DNA of 64,000 nucleotides from Cylicocyclus nassatus (taxonomy: Eukaryota > Nematoda > Chromadorea > Rhabditida > Strongylidae): positions 1 to 64,000 of the forward strand of contig CATQJL010000179.1 of assembly GCA_958299035.1 (NCBI GenBank), given 5' to 3'. The notes under the pieces were generated by a model. It was not told the DNA's origin. It ran no database searches and saw only the letters and a program-made list of their open reading frames with translations. The translations under genes were made by a program, and so were the position numbers. This document shows positions 10,191-22,919 of the stretch, piece by piece; within the stretch, counting starts at the first letter, position 1, and each line of letters begins with the position of its first letter.

Positions 10191-13080
10191 CCTTGACACT
10201 CGCTCGTAGGCCTTGACACTCGCCCGTAGGCCTTGACACTCGCTCGTAGGCCTTGACACTCGCTCGTAGGCCTTGACACTCATTCGTAGGCCTTGACACT
10301 CGCTCGTAGGCCTTGACACTCATTCGTAGGCCTTGACACTCGCCCGTAGGCCTTGGCACTCGTCCGTAGGCCTTGACACTCGCTCGTAGGCCTTGACACT
10401 CGCCCGTAGGCCTTGACACTCGCTCGTAGGCCTTGACACTCACTCGTAGGCCTTGACACTCGCTCGTAGGCCTTGACACTCGCTCGTAGGCCTTGACACT
10501 CGCTCGTAGGCCTTGACACTCGCTCGTAGGCCTTGACACTCATTCGTAGGCTTTGACACTCGCTCGTAGGCCTTGACACTCACTCGTAGCCCTTGACACT
10601 CGCTCGTAGGCCTTGACACTCGCTCGTAGGCCTTGACACTCGCTCGTAGGCCTTGACACTCGCTCGTAGGCCTTGACACTCGCCCGTAGGCCTTGACTCT
10701 CATTCGTAGGCCTTGACACTCGCTCGTAGGCCTTGACACTCGCTCGTAGGCCTTGACACTCGCCCGTAGGCCTTGACACTCGCTCGTAGGCCTTGACACT
10801 CGCTCGTAGGCCTTGACACTCGCTCGTAGGCCTTGACACTCGCTCGTAGGCCTTGACACTCATTCGTAGGCCTTGACACTCATTCGTAGGCCTTGACACT
10901 CGCTCGTAGGCCTTGACACTCGCTCGTAGGCCTTGACACTCACTCGTAGGCCTTGACACTCGCTCGTAGGCCTTGACACTCGCTCGTAGGCCTTGACACT
11001 CGCCCGTAGGCCTTGACACTCGCTCGTAGGCCTTGACACTCATTCGTAGGCCTTGACACTCATTCGTAGGCCTTGACACTCGCTCGTAGGCCTTGACACT
11101 CGCTCGTAGGCCTTGACACTCGCTCGTAGGCCTTGACACTCGCTCGTAGGCCTTGACACTCATTCGTAGGCCTTGACACTCACTCGTAGGCCTTGACACT
11201 CGCTCGTAGGCCTTGACACTCGCTCGTAGGCCTTGACACTCGCTCGTAGGCCTTGACACTCACTCGTAGGCCTTGACACTCGCTCGTAGGCCTTGACACT
11301 CGCTCGTAGGCCTTGACACTCGCTCGTAGGCCTTGACACTCGCTCGTAGGCCTTGACACTCATTCGTAGGCTTTGACACTCGCTCGTAGGCCTTGACACT
11401 CACTCGTAGCCCTTGACACTCGCTCGTAGGCCTTGACACTCATTCGTAGGCCTTGACACTCACTCGTAGGCCTTGACACTCACTCGTAGGCCTTGACACT
11501 CATTCGTAGGCCTTGACACTCATTCGTAGGCCTTGACACTCGCTCGTAGGCCTTGACACTCGCTCGTAGGCCTTGACACTCGCTCGTAGGCCTTGACACT
11601 CGCTCGTAGGCCTTGACACTCGCTCGTAGGCCTTGACACTCATTCGTAGGCCTTGACACTCACTCGTAGCCCTTGACACTCGCTCGTAGGCCTTGACACT
11701 CGCTCGTAGGCCTTGACACTCGCTCGTAGGCCTTGACACTCGCTCGTAGGCCTTGACACTCGCCCGTAGGCCTTGACTCTCATTCGTAGGCCTTGACACT
11801 CGCTCGTAGGCCTTGACACTCGCTCGTAGGCCTTGACACTCGCCCGTAGGCCTTGACACTCGCTCGTAGGCCTTGACACTCGCTCGTAGGCCTTGACACT
11901 CGCTCGTAGGCCTTGACACTCGCTCGTAGGCCTTGACACTCATTCGTAGGCCTTTACACTCATTCGTAGGCCTTGACACTCGCTCGTAGGCCTTGACACT
12001 CATTCGTAGGCCTTGACACTCACTCGTAGGCCTTGACACTCGCTCGTAGGAGTTGACACTCGCTCGTAGGCCTTGACACTCGCCCGTAGGCCTTGACACT
12101 CGCTCGTAGGCCTTGACACTCATTCGTAGGCCTTGACACTCATTCGTAGGCCTTGACACTCGCTCGTAGGCCTTGACACTCGCTCGTAGGCCTTGACACT
12201 CGCTCGTAGGCCTTGACACTCGCTCGTAGGCCTTGACACTCATTCGTAGGCCTTGACACTCACTCGTAGGCCTTGACACTCGCTCGTAGGCCTTGACACT
12301 CGTCCGTAGGCCTTGACACTCGCTCGTAGGCCTTGACACTCACTCGTAGGCCTTGACACTCGCCCGTAGGCCTTGACACTCGCTCGTAGGCCTTGACACT
12401 CGCCCGTAGGCCTTGACTCTCATTCGTAGGCCTTGACACTCGCTCGTAGGCCTTGACACTCGCTCGTAGGCCTTGACACTCGCTCGTAGGCCTTGACACT
12501 CGCTCGTAGGCCTTGACACTCGCTCGTAGGCCTTGACACTCGCCCGTAGGCCTTGACACTCGCTCGTAGGCCTTGACACTCGCTCGTAGGCCTTGACACT
12601 CATTCGTAGGCCTTGACACTCACTCGTAGGCCTTGACACTCATTCGTAGGCCTTGACACTCATTCGTAGGCCTTGACACTCGCTCGTAGGCCTTGACACT
12701 CGCTCGTAGGCCTTGACACTCGCTCGTAGGCCTTGACACTCGCTCGTAGGCCTTGACACTCGCCCGTAGGCCTTGACACTCGCTCGTAGGCCTTGACACT
12801 CGCTCGTAGGCCTTGACACTCATTCGTAGGCCTTGACACTCGCTCGTAGGCCTTGACACTCATTCGTAGGCCTTGACACTCGCCCGTAGGCCTTGGCACT
12901 CGTCCGTAGGCCTTGACACTCGCTCGTAGGCCTTGACACTCGCCCGTAGGCCTTGACACTCGCTCGTAGGCCTTGACACTCACTCGTAGGCCTTGACACT
13001 CGCTCGTAGGCCTTGACACTCGCTCGTAGGCCTTGACACTCGCTCGTAGGCCTTGACACTCGCTCGTAGGCCTTGACACT

Positions 13081-14540
13081 CATTCGTAGGCTTTGACACT
13101 CGCTCGTAGGCCTTGACACTCACTCGTAGCCCTTGACACTCGCTCGTAGGCCTTGACACTCGCTCGTAGGCCTTGACACTCGCTCGTAGGCCTTGACACT
13201 CGCTCGTAGGCCTTGACACTCGCCCGTAGGCCTTGACTCTCATTCGTAGGCCTTGACACTCGCTCGTAGGCCTTGACACTCGCTCGTAGGCCTTGACACT
13301 CGCCCGTAGGCCTTGACACTCGCTCGTAGGCCTTGACACTCGCTCGTAGGCCTTGACACTCGCTCGTAGGCCTTGACACTCGCTCGTAGGCCTTGACACT
13401 CATTCGTAGGCCTTGACACTCATTCGTAGGCCTTGACACTCGCTCGTAGGCCTTGACACTCGCTCGTAGGCCTTGACACTCACTCGTAGGCCTTGACACT
13501 CGCTCGTAGGCCTTGACACTCGCTCGTAGGCCTTGACACTCGCCCGTAGGCCTTGACACTCGCTCGTAGGCCTTGACACTCATTCGTAGGCCTTGACACT
13601 CATTCGTAGGCCTTGACACTCGCTCGTAGGCCTTGACACTCGCTCGTAGGCCTTGACACTCGCTCGTAGGCCTTGACACTCGCTCGTAGGCCTTGACACT
13701 CATTCGTAGGCCTTGACACTCACTCGTAGGCCTTGACACTCGCCCGTAGGCCTTGACACTCGCTCGTAGGCCTTGACACTCACTCGTAGGCCTTGACACT
13801 CGCTCGTAGGCCTTGACACTCGCTCGTAGGCCTTGACACTCGCTCGTAGGCCTTGACACTCGCTCGTAGGCCTTGACACTCATTCGTAGGCTTTGACACT
13901 CGCTCGTAGGCCTTGACACTCACTCGTAGCCCTTGACACTCGCTCGTAGGCCTTGACACTCGCTCGTAGGCCTTGACACTCGCTCGTAGGCCTTGACACT
14001 CGCTCGTAGGCCTTGACACTCGCCCGTAGGCCTTGACTCTCATTCGTAGGCCTTGACACTCGCTCGTAGGCCTTGACACTCGCTCGTAGGCCTTGACACT
14101 CGCCCGTAGGCCTTGACACTCGCTCGTAGGCCTTGACACTCGCTCGTAGGCCTTGACACTCGCTCGTAGGTCTTGACACTCGCTCGTAGGCCTTGACACT
14201 CATTCGTAGGCCTTGACACTCATTCGTAGGCCTTGACACTCGCTCGTAGGCCTTGACACTCGCTCGTAGGCCTTGACACTCACTCGTAGGCCTTGACACT
14301 CGCTCGTAGGCCTTGACACTCGCTCGTAGGCCTTGACACTCGCCCGTAGGCCTTGACACTCGCTCGTAGGCCTTGACACTCATTCGTAGGCCTTGACACT
14401 CATTCGTAGGCCTTGACACTCGCTCGTAGGCCTTGACACTCGCTCGTAGGCCTTGACACTCGCTCGTAGGCCTTGACACTCGCTCGTAGGCCTTGACACT
14501 CATTCGTAGGCCTTGACACTCACTCGTAGGCCTTGACACT
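13081..14540 (+). repeat. 660-bp segment duplicated at 800-bp spacing
   Basis: The monomer order of 13081-13740 is repeated at 13881-14540, an offset of 40 monomers. Both begin with CATTCGTAGGCTTTGACACT and carry CACTCGTAGCCCTTGACACT two monomers later (13121 and 13921). A visible difference is TCTTGACACT at 14171 against CCTTGACACT at 13371. The first copy also corresponds to 10541 onward in the previous HOR (offset 2,540). This is consistent with local unequal exchange inside a larger HOR. Confidence 0.8.
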
Positions 14541-17500
14541 CACTCGTAGGCCTTGACACTCGCTCGTAGGCCTTGACACTCATTCGTAGGCCTTGACACT
14601 CGCTCGTAGGCCTTGACACTCACTCGTAGGCCTTGACACTCGCCCGTAGGCCTTGACACTCGCTCGTAGGCCTTGACACTCGCCCGTAGGCCTTGACACT
14701 CGCCCGTAGGCCTTGACTCTCATTCGTAGGCCTTGACTCTCATTCGTAGGCCTTGACACTCGCTCGTAGGCCTTGACACTCGCTCGTAGGCCTTGACACT
14801 CGCTCGTAGGCCTTGACACTCGCCCGTAGGCCTTGACACTCGCCCGTAGGCCTTGACACTCGCTCGTAGGCCTTGACACTCGCTCGTAGGCCTTGACTCT
14901 CATTCGTAGGCCTTGACACTCGCTCGTAGGCCTTGACACTCGCTCGTAGGCCTTGACACTCGCCCGTAGGCCTTGACACTCGCTCGTAGGCCCTGACACT
15001 CGCTCGTAGGCCTTGACACTCGCCCGTAGGCCTTGACACTCGCTCGTAGGCCTTGACACTCGCTCGTAGGCCTTGACACTCGTCCGTAGGCCTTGACACT
15101 CGCTCGTAGGCCTTGACACTCGCCCGTAGGCCTTGACACTCGCTCGTAGGCCTTGACACTCGCTCGTAGGCCTTGTCACTCATTCGTAGGCCTTGACACT
15201 CGCTCGTAGGCCTTGACACTCGCTCGTAGGCCTTGACACTCGCCCGTAGGCCTTGACACTCGCTCGTAGGCCTTGACACTCATTCGTAGGCCTTGACACT
15301 CATTCGTAGGCCTTGACACTCGCTCGTAGGCCTTGACACTCGCTCGTAGGCCTTGACACTCGCTCGTAGGCCTTGACACTCGCTCGTAGGCCTTGACACT
15401 CATTCGTAGGCCTTGACACTCACTCGTAGGCCTTGACACTCACTCGTAGGCCTTGACACTCGCTCGTAGGCCTTGACACTCATTCGTAGGCCTTGACACT
15501 CGCTCGTAGGCCTTGACACTCGCTCGTAGGCCTTGACACTCACTCGTAGGCCTTGACACTCGCCCGTAGGCCTTGACACTCGCTCGTAGGCCTTGACACT
15601 CATTCGTAGGCCTTGACACTCGCTCGTAGGCCTTGACACTCGCTCGTAGGCCTTGACACTCGCTCGTAGGCCTTGACACTCGCTCGTAGGCCTTGACACT
15701 CGCCCGTAGGCCTTGACACTCGCTCGTAGGCCTTGACACTCGCTCGTAGGCCTTGACACTCATTCGTAGGCCTTGACACTCACTCGTAGGCCTTGACACT
15801 CATTCGTAGGCCTTGACACTCATTCGTAGGCCTTGACACTCGCTCGTAGGCCTTGACACTCGCTCGTAGGCCTTGACACTCGCTCGTAGGCCTTGACACT
15901 CGCTCGTAGGCCTTGACACTCGCCCGTAGGCCTTGACACTCGCTCGTAGGCCTTGACACTCGCTCGTAGGCCTTGACACTCATTCGTAGGCCTTGACACT
16001 CGCCCGTAGGCCTTGGCACTCGTCCGTAGGCCTTGACACTCGCTCGTAGGCCTTGACACTCGCCCGTAGGCCTTGACACTCGCTCGTAGGCCTTGACACT
16101 CACTCGTAGGCCTTGACACTCGCTCGTAGGCCTTGACACTCGCTCGTAGGCCTTGACACTCGCTCGTAGGCCTTGACACTCGCTCGTAGGCCTTGACACT
16201 CGCTCGTAGGCCTTGACACTCGCTCGTAGGCCTTGACACTCGCCCGTAGGCCTTGACACTCGCTCGTAGGCCTTGACACTCGCTCGTAGGCCTTGACTCT
16301 CATTCGTAGGCCTTGACACTCGCTCGTAGGCCTTGACACTCGCTCGTAGGCCTTGACACTCGCCCGTAGGCCTTGACACTCGCTCGTAGGCCCTGACACT
16401 CGCTCGTAGGCCTTGACACTCGCCCGTAGGCCTTGACACTCGCTCGTAGGCCTTGACACTCGCTCGTAGGCCTTGACACTCGTCCGTAGGCCTTGACACT
16501 CGCTCGTAGGCCTTGACACTCGCCCGTAGGCCTTGACACTCATTCGTAGGCCTTGACACTCGCCCGTAGGCCTTGGCACTCGTCCGTAGGCCTTGACACT
16601 CGCTCGTAGGCCTTGACACTCGCCCGTAGGCCTTGACACTCGCTCGTAGGCCTTGACACTCACTCGTAGGCCTTGACACTCGCTCGTAGGCCTTGACACT
16701 CGCTCGTAGGCCTTGACACTCGCTCGTAGGCCTTGACACTCGCTCGTAGGCCTTGACACTCGCCCGTAGGCCTTGACACTCGCTCGTAGGCCTTGACACT
16801 CGCTCCTAGGCCTTGACTCTCATTCGTAGGCCTTGACACTCGCTCGTAGGCCTTGACACTCGCTCGTAGGCCTTGACACTCGCCCGTAGGCCTTGACACT
16901 CGCTCGTAGGCCCTGACACTCGCTCGTAGGCCTTGACACTCGCCCGTAGGCCTTGACACTCGCTCGTAGGCCTTGACACTCGCTCGTAGGCCTTGACACT
17001 CGTCCGTAGGCCTTGACACTCGCTCGTAGGCCTTGACACTCGCTCGTAGGCCTTGACACTCATTCGTAGGCCTTGACACTCACTCGTAGGCCTTGACACT
17101 CATTCGTAGGCCTTGACACTCATTCGTAGGCCTTGACACTCGCTCGTAGGCCTTGACACTCATTCGTAGGCCTTGACACTCGCTCGTAGGCCTTGACACT
17201 CGCTCGTAGGCCTTGACACTCGCCCGTAGGCCTTGACACTCGCTCGTAGGCCCTGACACTCGCTCGTAGGCCTTGACACTCGCCCGTAGGCCTTGACACT
17301 CGCTCGTAGGCCTTGACACTCGCTCGTAGGCCTTGACTCTCATTCGTAGGCCTTGACACTCGCTCGTAGGCCTTGACACTCGCTCGTAGGCCTTGACACT
17401 CGCCCGTAGGCCTTGACACTCGCTCGTAGGCCCTGACACTCGCTCGTAGGCCTTGACACTCGCCCGTAGGCCTTGACACTCGCTCGTAGGCCTTGACACT

Positions 17501-19139
17501 CGCTCGTAGGCCTTGACACTCGTCCGTAGGCCTTGACACTCGCTCGTAGGCCTTGACACTCGCCCGTAGGCCTTGACACTCGCTCGTAGGCCTTGACACT
17601 CGCTCGTAGGCCTTGTCACTCATTCGTAGGCCTTGACACTCGCTCGTAGGCCTTGACACTCGCTCGTAGGCCTTGACACTCGCCCGTAGGCCTTGACACT
17701 CGCTCGTAGGCCTTGACACTCATTCGTAGGCCTTGACACTCATTCGTAGGCCTTGACACTCGCCCGTAGGCCTTGACACTCGCTCGTAGGCCTTGACACT
17801 CGCTCGTAGGCCTTGACACTCATTCGTAGGCCTTGACACTCGCCCGTAGGCCTTGGCACTCGTCCGTAGGCCTTGACACTCGCTCGTAGGCCTTGACACT
17901 CGCCCGTAGGCCTTGACACTCGCTCGTAGGCCTTGACACTCACTCGTAGGCCTTGACACTCGCTCGTAGGCCTTGACACTCGCTCGTAGGCCTTGACACT
18001 CGCTCGTAGGCCTTGACACTCGCTCGTAGGCCTTGACACTCGCCCGTAGGCCTTGACACTCGCTCGTAGGCCTTGACACTCGCTCGTAGGCCTTGACTCT
18101 CATTCGTAGGCCTTGACACTCGCTCGTAGGCCTTGACACTCGCTCGTAGGCCTTGACACTCGCCCGTAGGCCTTGACACTCGCTCGTAGGCCCTGACACT
18201 CGCTCGTAGGCCTTGACACTCGCCCGTAGGCCTTGACACTCGCTCGTAGGCCTTGACACTCGCTCGTAGGCCTTGACACTCGTCCGTAGGCCTTGACACT
18301 CGCTCGTAGGCCTTGACACTCGCTCGTAGGCCTTGACACTCATTCGTAGGCCTTGACACTCACTCGTAGGCCTTGACACTCATTCGTAGGCCTTGACACT
18401 CATTCGTAGGCCTTGACACTCGCTCGTAGGCCTTGACACTCATTCGTAGGCCTTGACACTCGCTCGTAGGCCTTGACACTCGCTCGTAGGCCTTGACACT
18501 CGCCCGTAGGCCTTGACACTCGCTCGTAGGCCCTGACACTCGCTCGTAGGCCTTGACACTCGCCCGTAGGCCTTGACACTCGCTCGTAGGCCTTGACACT
18601 CGCTCGTAGGCCTTGACACTCGTCCGTAGGCCTTGACACTCGCTCGTAGGCCTTGACACTCGCTCGTAGGCCTTGACACTCATTCGTAGGCCTTGACACT
18701 CGCTCGTAGGCCTTGACACTCGCTCGTAGGCCTTGACACTCGTCCGTAGGCCTTGACACTCGCTCGTAGGCCTTGACACTCGCTCGTAGGCCTTGACACT
18801 CATTCGTAGGCCTTGACACTCATTCGTAGGCCTTGACACTCATTCGTAGGCCTTGACACTCGCTCGTAGGCCTTGACTCTCATTCGTAGGCCTTGACACT
18901 CGCTCGTAGGCCTTGACACTCGCTCGTAGGCCTTGACACTCGCCCGTAGGCCTTGACACTCGCTCGTAGGCCCTGACACTCGCTCGTAGGCCTTGACACT
19001 CGCCCGTAGGCCTTGACACTCGCTCGTAGGCCTTGACACTCGCTCGTAGGCCTTGACACTCGTCCGTAGGCCTTGACACTCGCTCGTAGGCCTTGACACT
19101 CGCTCGTAGGCCTTGACACTCATTCGTAGGCCTTGACAC
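14541..19139 (+). repeat. 20-bp minisatellite, mosaic of HOR fragments
   Basis: The phase is constant at 20 bp with no indels. New landmark monomers appear: CCCTGACACT (14991, 16391, 16911, 17251, 17431, 18191, 18531, 18971) and TTGTCACTCATTCG (15175, 17615). The pair GGCACT plus CGTCCG occurs at 16011, 16571 and 17851. These spacings (340-1,400 bp) are irregular, so this stretch looks like rearranged or truncated copies of the unit that forms a clean triplet from 19140. One CGCTCCTAGG variant (16801) replaces the second CpG and changes the local peptide and restriction pattern. No gene is seen. Confidence 0.88.
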
Positions 19140-22100
19140 TCACTCGTAGGCCTTGACACTCATTCGTAGGCCTTGACACTCATTCGTAGGCCTTGACACT
19201 CGCTCGTAGGCCTTGACACTCATTCGTAGGCCTTGACACTCATTCGTAGGCCTTGACACTCGCTCGTAGGCCTTGACACTCGCTCGTAGGCCTTGACACT
19301 CGCTCGTAGGCCTTGACACTCGCTCGTAGGCCTTGACACTCGCCCGTAGGCCTTGACACTCGCTCGTAGGCCTTGACACTCGCTCGTAGGCCTTGACACT
19401 CATTCGTAGGCCTTGACACTCGCCCGTAGGCCTTGGCACTCGTCCGTAGGCCTTGACACTCGCTCGTAGGCCTTGACACTCGCCCGTAGGCCTTGACACT
19501 CGCTCGTAGGCCTTGACACTCACTCGTAGGCCTTGACACTCGCTCGTAGGCCTTGACACTCGCTCGTAGGCCTTGACACTCGCTCGTAGGCCTTGACACT
19601 CGCTCGTAGGCCTTGACACTCGCCCGTAGGCCTTGACACTCGCTCGTAGGCCCTGACACTCGCTCGTAGGCCTTGACACTCGCCCGTAGGCCTTGACACT
19701 CGCTCGTAGGCCTTGACACTCGCTCGTAGGCCTTGACACTCGCTCGTAGGCCTTGACACTCGCTCGTAGGCCTTGACACTCGCCCGTAGGCCTTGACACT
19801 CGCTCGTAGGCCTTGACACTCGCTCGTAGGCCTTGACACTCACTCGTAGGCCTTGACACTCGCCCGTAGGCCTTGACACTCGCTCGTAGGCCTTGACACT
19901 CGCCCGTAGGCCTTGACACTCGCCCGTAGGCCTTGACTCTCATTCGTAGGCCTTGACTCTCATTCGTAGGCCTTGACACTCGCTCGTAGGCCTTGACACT
20001 CGCTCGTAGGCCTTGACACTCGCTCGTAGGCCTTGACACTCGCTCGTAGGCCTTGACACTCGCTCGTAGGCCTTGACACTCGCCCGTAGGCCTTGACACT
20101 CGCTCGTAGGCCTTGACACTCGCTCGTAGGCCTTGACTCTCATTCGTAGGCCTTGACACTCGCTCGTAGGCCTTGACACTCGCTCGTAGGCCTTGACACT
20201 CGCCCGTAGGCCTTGACACTCGCTCGTAGGCCCTGACACTCGCTCGTAGGCCTTGACACTCGCCCGTAGGCCTTGACACTCGCTCGTAGGCCTTGACACT
20301 CGCTCGTAGGCCTTGACACTCGTCCGTAGGCCTTGACACTCGCTCGTAGGCCTTGACACTCGCTCGTAGGCCTTGACACTCATTCGTAGGCCTTGACACT
20401 CACTCGTAGGCCTTGACACTCATTCGTAGGCCTTGACACTCATTCGTAGGCCTTGACACTCGCTCGTAGGCCTTGACACTCATTCGTAGGCCTTGACACT
20501 CATTCGTAGGCCTTGACACTCGCTCGTAGGCCTTGACACTCGCTCGTAGGCCTTGACACTCGCTCGTAGGCCTTGACACTCGCTCGTAGGCCTTGACACT
20601 CGCCCGTAGGCCTTGACACTCGCTCGTAGGCCTTGACACTCGCTCGTAGGCCTTGACACTCATTCGTAGGCCTTGACACTCGCCCGTAGGCCTTGGCACT
20701 CGTCCGTAGGCCTTGACACTCGCTCGTAGGCCTTGACACTCGCCCGTAGGCCTTGACACTCGCTCGTAGGCCTTGACACTCACTCGTAGGCCTTGACACT
20801 CGCTCGTAGGCCTTGACACTCGCTCGTAGGCCTTGACACTCGCTCGTAGGCCTTGACACTCGCTCGTAGGCCTTGACACTCGCCCGTAGGCCTTGACACT
20901 CGCTCGTAGGCCCTGACACTCGCTCGTAGGCCTTGACACTCGCCCGTAGGCCTTGACACTCGCTCGTAGGCCTTGACACTCGCTCGTAGGCCTTGACACT
21001 CGCTCGTAGGCCTTGACACTCGCTCGTAGGCCTTGACACTCGCCCGTAGGCCTTGACACTCGCTCGTAGGCCTTGACACTCGCTCGTAGGCCTTGACACT
21101 CACTCGTAGGCCTTGACACTCGCCCGTAGGCCTTGACACTCGCTCGTAGGCCTTGACACTCGCCCGTAGGCCTTGACACTCGCCCGTAGGCCTTGACTCT
21201 CATTCGTAGGCCTTGACTCTCATTCGTAGGCCTTGACACTCGCTCGTAGGCCTTGACACTCGCTCGTAGGCCTTGACACTCGCTCGTAGGCCTTGACACT
21301 CGCTCGTAGGCCTTGACACTCGCTCGTAGGCCTTGACACTCGCCCGTAGGCCTTGACACTCGCTCGTAGGCCTTGACACTCGCTCGTAGGCCTTGACTCT
21401 CATTCGTAGGCCTTGACACTCGCTCGTAGGCCTTGACACTCGCTCGTAGGCCTTGACACTCGCCCGTAGGCCTTGACACTCGCTCGTAGGCCCTGACACT
21501 CGCTCGTAGGCCTTGACACTCGCCCGTAGGCCTTGACACTCGCTCGTAGGCCTTGACACTCGCTCGTAGGCCTTGACACTCGTCCGTAGGCCTTGACACT
21601 CGCTCGTAGGCCTTGACACTCGCTCGTAGGCCTTGACACTCATTCGTAGGCCTTGACACTCGCTCGTAGGCCTTGTCACTCATTCGTAGGCCTTGACACT
21701 CATTCGTAGGCCTTGACACTCGCTCGTAGGCCTTGACACTCATTCGTAGGCCTTGACACTCATTCGTAGGCCTTGACACTCGCTCGTAGGCCTTGACACT
21801 CGCTCGTAGGCCTTGACACTCGCTCGTAGGCCTTGACACTCGCTCGTAGGCCTTGACACTCGCCCGTAGGCCTTGACACTCGCTCGTAGGCCTTGACACT
21901 CGCTCGTAGGCCTTGACACTCATTCGTAGGCCTTGACACTCGCCCGTAGGCCTTGGCACTCGTCCGTAGGCCTTGACACTCGCTCGTAGGCCTTGACACT
22001 CGCCCGTAGGCCTTGACACTCGCTCGTAGGCCTTGACACTCACTCGTAGGCCTTGACACTCGCTCGTAGGCCTTGACACTCGCTCGTAGGCCTTGACACT

Positions 22101-22919
22101 CGCTCGTAGGCCTTGACACTCGCTCGTAGGCCTTGACACTCGCCCGTAGGCCTTGACACTCGCTCGTAGGCCCTGACACTCGCTCGTAGGCCTTGACACT
22201 CGCCCGTAGGCCTTGACACTCGCTCGTAGGCCTTGACACTCGCTCGTAGGCCTTGACACTCGCTCGTAGGCCTTGACACTCGCTCGTAGGCCTTGACACT
22301 CGCCCGTAGGCCTTGACACTCGCTCGTAGGCCTTGACACTCGCTCGTAGGCCTTGACACTCACTCGTAGGCCTTGACACTCGCCCGTAGGCCTTGACACT
22401 CGCTCGTAGGCCTTGACACTCGCCCGTAGGCCTTGACACTCGCCCGTAGGCCTTGACTCTCATTCGTAGGCCTTGACTCTCATTCGTAGGCCTTGACACT
22501 CGCTCGTAGGCCTTGACACTCGCTCGTAGGCCTTGACACTCGCTCGTAGGCCTTGACACTCGCTCGTAGGCCTTGACACTCGCTCGTAGGCCTTGACACT
22601 CGCCCGTAGGCCTTGACACTCGCTCGTAGGCCTTGACACTCGCTCGTAGGCCTTGACACTCGCTCGTAGGCCTTGACACTCGCTCGTAGGCCTTGACACT
22701 CGCTCGTAGGCCTTGACACTCGCCCGTAGGCCTTGACACTCGCTCGTAGGCCCTGACACTCGCTCGTAGGCCTTGACACTCGCCCGTAGGCCTTGACACT
22801 CGCTCGTAGGCCTTGACACTCGCTCGTAGGCCTTGACACTCGTCCGTAGGCCTTGACACTCGCTCGTAGGCCTTGACACTCGCCCGTAGGCCTTGACACT
22901 CGCTCGTAGGCCTTGACAC
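19140..22919 (+). repeat. Three tandem 1,260-bp higher-order repeats (63 monomers each)
   Basis: Landmarks recur at exactly 1,260 bp. GGCACT followed by CGTCCG lies at 19431, 20691 and 21951; CCCTGACACT at 19651, 20911 and 22171; and the double TCTCATTCG block at 19936-19976, 21196-21236 and 22456-22496. The copies are nearly identical; one difference is the monomer at 20401 (CACTCG), which is CGCTCG at 21661 followed by TTGTCACT. Because 63 is divisible by 3, reading frame is conserved from copy to copy. This explains the long minus-strand open frame (879 codons, 20400-23039), which I do not regard as a gene. Such low divergence indicates recent amplification. Confidence 0.92.

Larger units (their letters stand above)
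7981..14540 (+). repeat. 20-bp minisatellite with about 1,280/2,540-bp higher-order repeats
   Basis: Monomers stay in perfect 20-bp phase. Three related copies of one variant pattern can be aligned by eye: A from about 7441, B from 8961, C from 11501. Features at 8200-8579 recur at 9480-9859 (offset 1,280) and at 12260-12639 (offset 2,780 from B). Features at 8960-9399 recur at 11500-11939, and those at 10080-11260 recur at 12620-13800, both at offset 2,540. A 12-monomer (240-bp) block at about 7961-8200 and 12021-12260, marked by AGTTGACACT, is missing from B near 9480. B instead has an extra 240 bp around the internal adapter at 9951. Sub-landmarks include CATTCGTAGGCTTTGACACT followed two monomers later by CACTCGTAGCCCTTGACACT (10541, 11361, 13081, 13881). 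No gene is seen. Confidence 0.9.
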
